DNA of 15,252 nt from an uncultured Bacteroidota bacterium. GTDB taxonomy: Bacteria; Bacteroidota; Bacteroidia; NS11-12g; UBA955. The stretch is taken from NCBI GenBank assembly GCA_903953615.1, contig CAJBKH010000230.1:1-15252 (forward strand), read 5' to 3'. Positions 12,466 through 15,252 of the stretch are shown here, in pieces; positions within the stretch are counted from its first letter, which is position 1, and every line of letters begins with the position of its first letter. The notes beneath the pieces are model-generated. The model did no database searches. It was not told the DNA's origin and worked only from the letters and a program-made list of their open reading frames with translations. The position numbers were made by a program, and so were the translations under genes.

Positions 12466-12595
12466 GCTCCTTCGGAGCTATTCAGATTGAACCCCTGCGG
12501 GGTTCTGAAATGCAACGAGAACCTTGGGGGTTACACAATTGCTATTCGCAATAATTTGGAAACCCTTGCTGATTGAACCCATTCGGGTTCTGAAT
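12466..12595. repeat. Cluster of REP-like short palindromes
   Basis: The gap 12323-12671 holds, besides the items listed separately, several small palindromes: GCTCC-TTC-GGAGC (12466-12478), GAACCCC-TGC-GGGGTTC (12489-12505), a decayed AACC-TTGGG-GGTT (12520-12532) and GAACCC-ATTC-GGGTTC (12575-12590). The second and fourth share the wider pattern GATTGAACCC..GGGTTCTGAA and are 86 bp apart. This fits a repeated extragenic palindromic family, probably present elsewhere in the genome. No ORF with coding character is seen here. Confidence 0.7.
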
Positions 12596-12618
12596 CCTTC
12601 ATTTATAAAATGCCGTAA

Positions 12619-12654
12619 AACAAAAAAACATACCAATTGGTATGTTTTTTTGTT
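12619..12654 (-). terminator. 36-bp perfect palindrome, bidirectional terminator of the M16 peptidase gene
   Basis: Arms 12619-12636 and 12637-12654 are exact reverse complements: an ACATACC/GGTATGT stem around AATT, flanked by seven A on the left and seven T on the right. It begins 17 bp past the stop of the minus-strand peptidase gene and can end transcription in both directions. Confidence 0.85.
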
Positions 12655-12671
12655 AATTGCGTTTTGATAAA

Positions 12672-15252
12672 TTAATATCCGAAAATTTCTTCTAAAGTTA
12701 GGATGTGTAATTCACCGTATTTTTTCAAATCGTCCATCTTGATTTTTTCTTTTGAACCCACTACGCTGATGAGCCATTTCTGACCTTTTACGTGCTGTTC
12801 TTGGAAGGCTTTGATGTCTTTGTACTGAATAGTAAGAATAGCGCTATAAATGGCTTTACGGTTGTCGAAATCAATGCCTTGATCGAGGGCACCTAAGTAA
12901 GTAAAGAACACATCGGTTTTGTTAATGCGCTCGGCTTCGATGCTGCTCAATATAGATTGTTTCGCTTGATTGAAACTTTCTTCATTGTCCGGCATATTGT
13001 TTAACAATTCATTCATGGCTGTAATGGCATCATTTAACTTATCGGCTTGGGTACCTACATATGCTACCAAGATATCGTTCTTGCCTTTTTCGGCTGCTTG
13101 ACCATATACAGAATACGTTGAATAAGCCAAGGCGCGCGACTCTCTGATTTCTTGGAATACTACACTGCTCATGCCACCACCAAAATACTCGTTGTAAGCT
13201 TTTATAATAGGGGCTTTGTTAATATCAAATACATCTGCTGTATGGCGCCAGTTAATCTCGGCTTGTACCATTTCGTAATTGGTAAAATATACTTGGTTGG
13301 TCAATGCCGTTAAAGGTTTGAACACATAAGCGGCTGGTGGCACAATTAAATTCGGCACTGTTTTGTGGTTGGCCAATAAGGTAGCTTGTAACACATTCAA
13401 TGGCTCAGGTCCATAATACATAATGGTATGTTGGTGCTTGGTAACATTTTTAATAATGCCTACCAATTCTTCGGCTTTCAACATTTTTAATTCTGCATTG
13501 CTTAAAATGTAAGTGCGTGGATTTACCTTGCCATACAATGCATAAGTGGTAAGGGCCGATGAGATGGCACGCTTATTTAATTTAGCATCGGTACGGTTCT
13601 TTAATTGTCGATCGATATAGGTATTCAAAGCTTCTTGATCGGGTTTGGCATTGGCCAATAAATCTTCAAATAATTTTAAAGCTTCGTTGAAATTTTGTTG
13701 TGGTCCGGATAATGAAATATAACTTCTTTTATCGCCTGCAGAAATATTGAAATTACAAGCCAATTGGTAGAACTTAGCACCTAGGTCGGCCGCAGTCATT
13801 TTATCGGTGCCTAAGAATTGTAAATAATCAAGCGCTATCGATAATTTCTTATCATTTAAACGGCCCATGTCTACCACATAATACATGGTGAACAATTGGT
13901 TCGATGCATTCTTTTTGTACAATAATTTGGTATTGCCTACCATGGCGCGTTCCATGTCTTTTTCGAAATCAATGAACACTGGGTAAATGGTATCAGCCTC
14001 TTCTTCGATTAAGTCGGTAACAAAAGGCGATGTTTTATCTCTGTTCAAAGCCACTTCTGTAATTGTAGGCTTTTCAATTTTTTCTTTTTTGGCATCTTCG
14101 CCTGTCCGTTTGTATACAATAGAATAGCCATTGGTGTAGTATTCATTGGCAAAATCGACAATGTCTTTTTTAGAAATTTTGCTCAATTCATAATTGCTGT
14201 TCAAAACATCAATCCATCTGCGACCGGTTACAAAAGCATCTAGTTGGGTATAGGCAATGCCTTCATTGCTCTCTAACTTCTGAATTTCTTCAACATTGCT
14301 ATTCGCTACAATGGCTTTCAACAAAGTGGTATCAAAATTTCCTTTTTTAATATTGTCTAATTGGGCCAACAACAAATCGCGCAATTGCTCTAGGGTCTGC
14401 CCCTCTTTTGGTTTACCGAATAACATGTGCACAGCATAATCTTTCATAAAATCGGGCGATGAACCAGCAGATAAAACCTTCTGTTCTTTTACCAAATTCA
14501 AATCAATTAAACCCGCTTTGCTGTTGTTTAAAATCAAATCGATGATACGCACCATCATGGCTTGCTTAGTGCCTGCACCATCAAAACGCCATGCCATCAT
14601 TAGGTTGGCAGCATCAGGACCAACCACCGAAATACTATCCGGACGGCCACGTGGATACTCTGGTTTAAAGGCAAAGGCTGGCACTGGCTTGCTCACCATG
14701 CCACCAAAATGTTTGTCTATCATCTCTATCACACCTTCAGGATCAATGTCACCCGACATGATAATGGCCATGTTGTTCGGCACATAATAGGTATTGAAAT
14801 AGTTTCTTATTTTTATTAATGAAGGATTTTTTAAATGCTCAACAGTACCAATGGTGGTTTGTGTGCCATAAGGGTGGGTTCGGAATAAGCTGGCGTATAA
14901 TCTTTCGTAAGCCTCTTCCCCATCGTTGTCTAAAGAAATATTTTTTTCTTCATACACCGCTTCTAATTCAGTATGGAACAATCGGAATACTGGATTTCTA
15001 TAACGCTCGGCTTCTAACTCAATCCATTGGTGAATGCGGTTAGCAGGTATATCATTAACATACACTGTTTGCTCAACACTTGTAAAGGCATTGGTACCTT
15101 GGGCACCTAATGATTGACAAATTTTATCGTACTCGTTGGCAATGCTAAATTTAGCAGCCATGCCACTGATGCTATCAATCTGACGGTAGATGGCTTTGCG
15201 TTTTTTCTCATCGGTGGTTTTGTTGTATTGCTCATACAAATTGTCAATCTGA
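12672..15252 (-). CDS. M16-family zinc metallopeptidase, N-terminally cut by the window
   Basis: 859 residues are visible and the frame stays open through the right edge (codons before 15239 read QIDN), so no start is in the window; the TTG at 15239 is not a real start. The protein is a fused two-half M16 peptidase (insulysin/processing-peptidase clan). The HxxEH zinc motif of the first half lies just outside. The visible part begins with the helical YRQIDSISGMAAKFS region, then GTNAFTSVEQTVY, and the ELEAVYEEKN segment that should hold the third zinc ligand Glu. M16_C domains follow (NNMAIIMSGDIDPEGVIEMI). The second half, from about MERAMVGNTKLLYKK, has no HxxEH and keeps the substrate-site segment EIRESRALAYSTYSVYG; it is the usual inactive half. 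Bacteroidota homologues are generally exported, but the signal peptide cannot be checked here. Transcription ends at the palindrome 12619-12654. Confidence 0.93.
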   Translation of the reverse strand, partial: QIDNLYEQYNKTTDEKKRKAIYRQIDSISGMAAKFSIANEYDKICQSLGAQGTNAFTSVEQTVYVNDIPANRIHQWIELEAERYRNPVFRLFHTELEAVYEEKNISLDNDGEEAYERLYASLFRTHPYGTQTTIGTVEHLKNPSLIKIRNYFNTYYVPNNMAIIMSGDIDPEGVIEMIDKHFGGMVSKPVPAFAFKPEYPRGRPDSISVVGPDAANLMMAWRFDGAGTKQAMMVRIIDLILNNSKAGLIDLNLVKEQKVLSAGSSPDFMKDYAVHMLFGKPKEGQTLEQLRDLLLAQLDNIKKGNFDTTLLKAIVANSNVEEIQKLESNEGIAYTQLDAFVTGRRWIDVLNSNYELSKISKKDIVDFANEYYTNGYSIVYKRTGEDAKKEKIEKPTITEVALNRDKTSPFVTDLIEEEADTIYPVFIDFEKDMERAMVGNTKLLYKKNASNQLFTMYYVVDMGRLNDKKLSIALDYLQFLGTDKMTAADLGAKFYQLACNFNISAGDKRSYISLSGPQQNFNEALKLFEDLLANAKPDQEALNTYIDRQLKNRTDAKLNKRAISSALTTYALYGKVNPRTYILSNAELKMLKAEELVGIIKNVTKHQHTIMYYGPEPLNVLQATLLANHKTVPNLIVPPAAYVFKPLTALTNQVYFTNYEMVQAEINWRHTADVFDINKAPIIKAYNEYFGGGMSSVVFQEIRESRALAYSTYSVYGQAAEKGKNDILVAYVGTQADKLNDAITAMNELLNNMPDNEESFNQAKQSILSSIEAERINKTDVFFTYLGALDQGIDFDNRKAIYSAILTIQYKDIKAFQEQHVKGQKWLISVVGSKEKIKMDDLKKYGELHILTLEEIFGY

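Noticed and set aside
12360..12576. Two short plus-strand ORFs in the repeat-rich gap
   Set aside because: They are read through palindromic repeats, overlap each other and show no coding character.
12466..12595. CRISPR array
   Set aside because: The repeats are short palindromes of differing length with irregular spacing, and no cas genes are present.
15237..15239. TTG as start of the M16 peptidase
   Set aside because: The frame remains open to the window edge, and the family needs an upstream HxxEH region, so the true start is outside.

Overview
The window looks like a piece of chromosome from a member of the Bacteroidota, probably an aerobic or microaerobic environmental lineage. Four things support this. 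Promoter-like sequences repeatedly fit the Bacteroidota pattern TTTG-N19..21-TAnnTTTG. Starts lack clear Shine-Dalgarno sequences. One secreted peptidase carries a type IX secretion C-terminal sorting domain. The lipoprotein signals are of the Bacteroidota kind. I cannot name a genus. No phage, transposase, CRISPR array or rRNA is visible.

Left part (1-3900, all minus strand). The extreme left is the first 45 codons of carB. Next comes a compact regulatory block, read right to left: a small conserved protein (3383-3799), a soluble PAS histidine kinase (2115-3317), a response regulator fused to a Crp/Fnr-type DNA-binding protein (1033-2091), then a small two-helix membrane protein (642-878) and a paralogue of the first small protein (259-636). 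Each half of the block has its own promoter. Both promoters carry a TGA-N6-TCA palindrome, the half-site type expected for a Crp/Fnr recognition helix with Glu and Arg four residues apart, and each palindrome is centred exactly 55 bp upstream of the centre of its TAnnTTTG box. I infer an autoregulated stress or oxygen-type signalling unit that also controls two paralogous proteins of unknown function. This is the most interesting part of the window.

Middle (4017-8106). A tRNA-Met(CAT) with a good promoter and terminator is followed by a degraded tandem copy of its 3' half plus terminator. Then, on the minus strand, come a Pif1-type helicase with C-terminal HRDC and HTH domains and an RlmI-type rRNA cytosine methyltransferase.

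Right part. A plus-strand operon (8176-11966) encodes a secreted M1 aminopeptidase, an MbnP-like lipoprotein and a MauG/MbnH-like di-haem enzyme. The last two overlap by 4 nt and form the enzyme-substrate type pair known to make a kynurenine copper site. A convergent zinc-ribbon protein shares its stop region with the di-haem gene. A 349-bp intergenic stretch (12323-12671) then holds a promoter, a long hairpin, REP-like GAACCC/GGGTTC palindromes and a 36-bp perfect palindrome acting as terminator. The right edge is an M16 peptidase whose N-terminus, including the zinc motif, lies outside the window.
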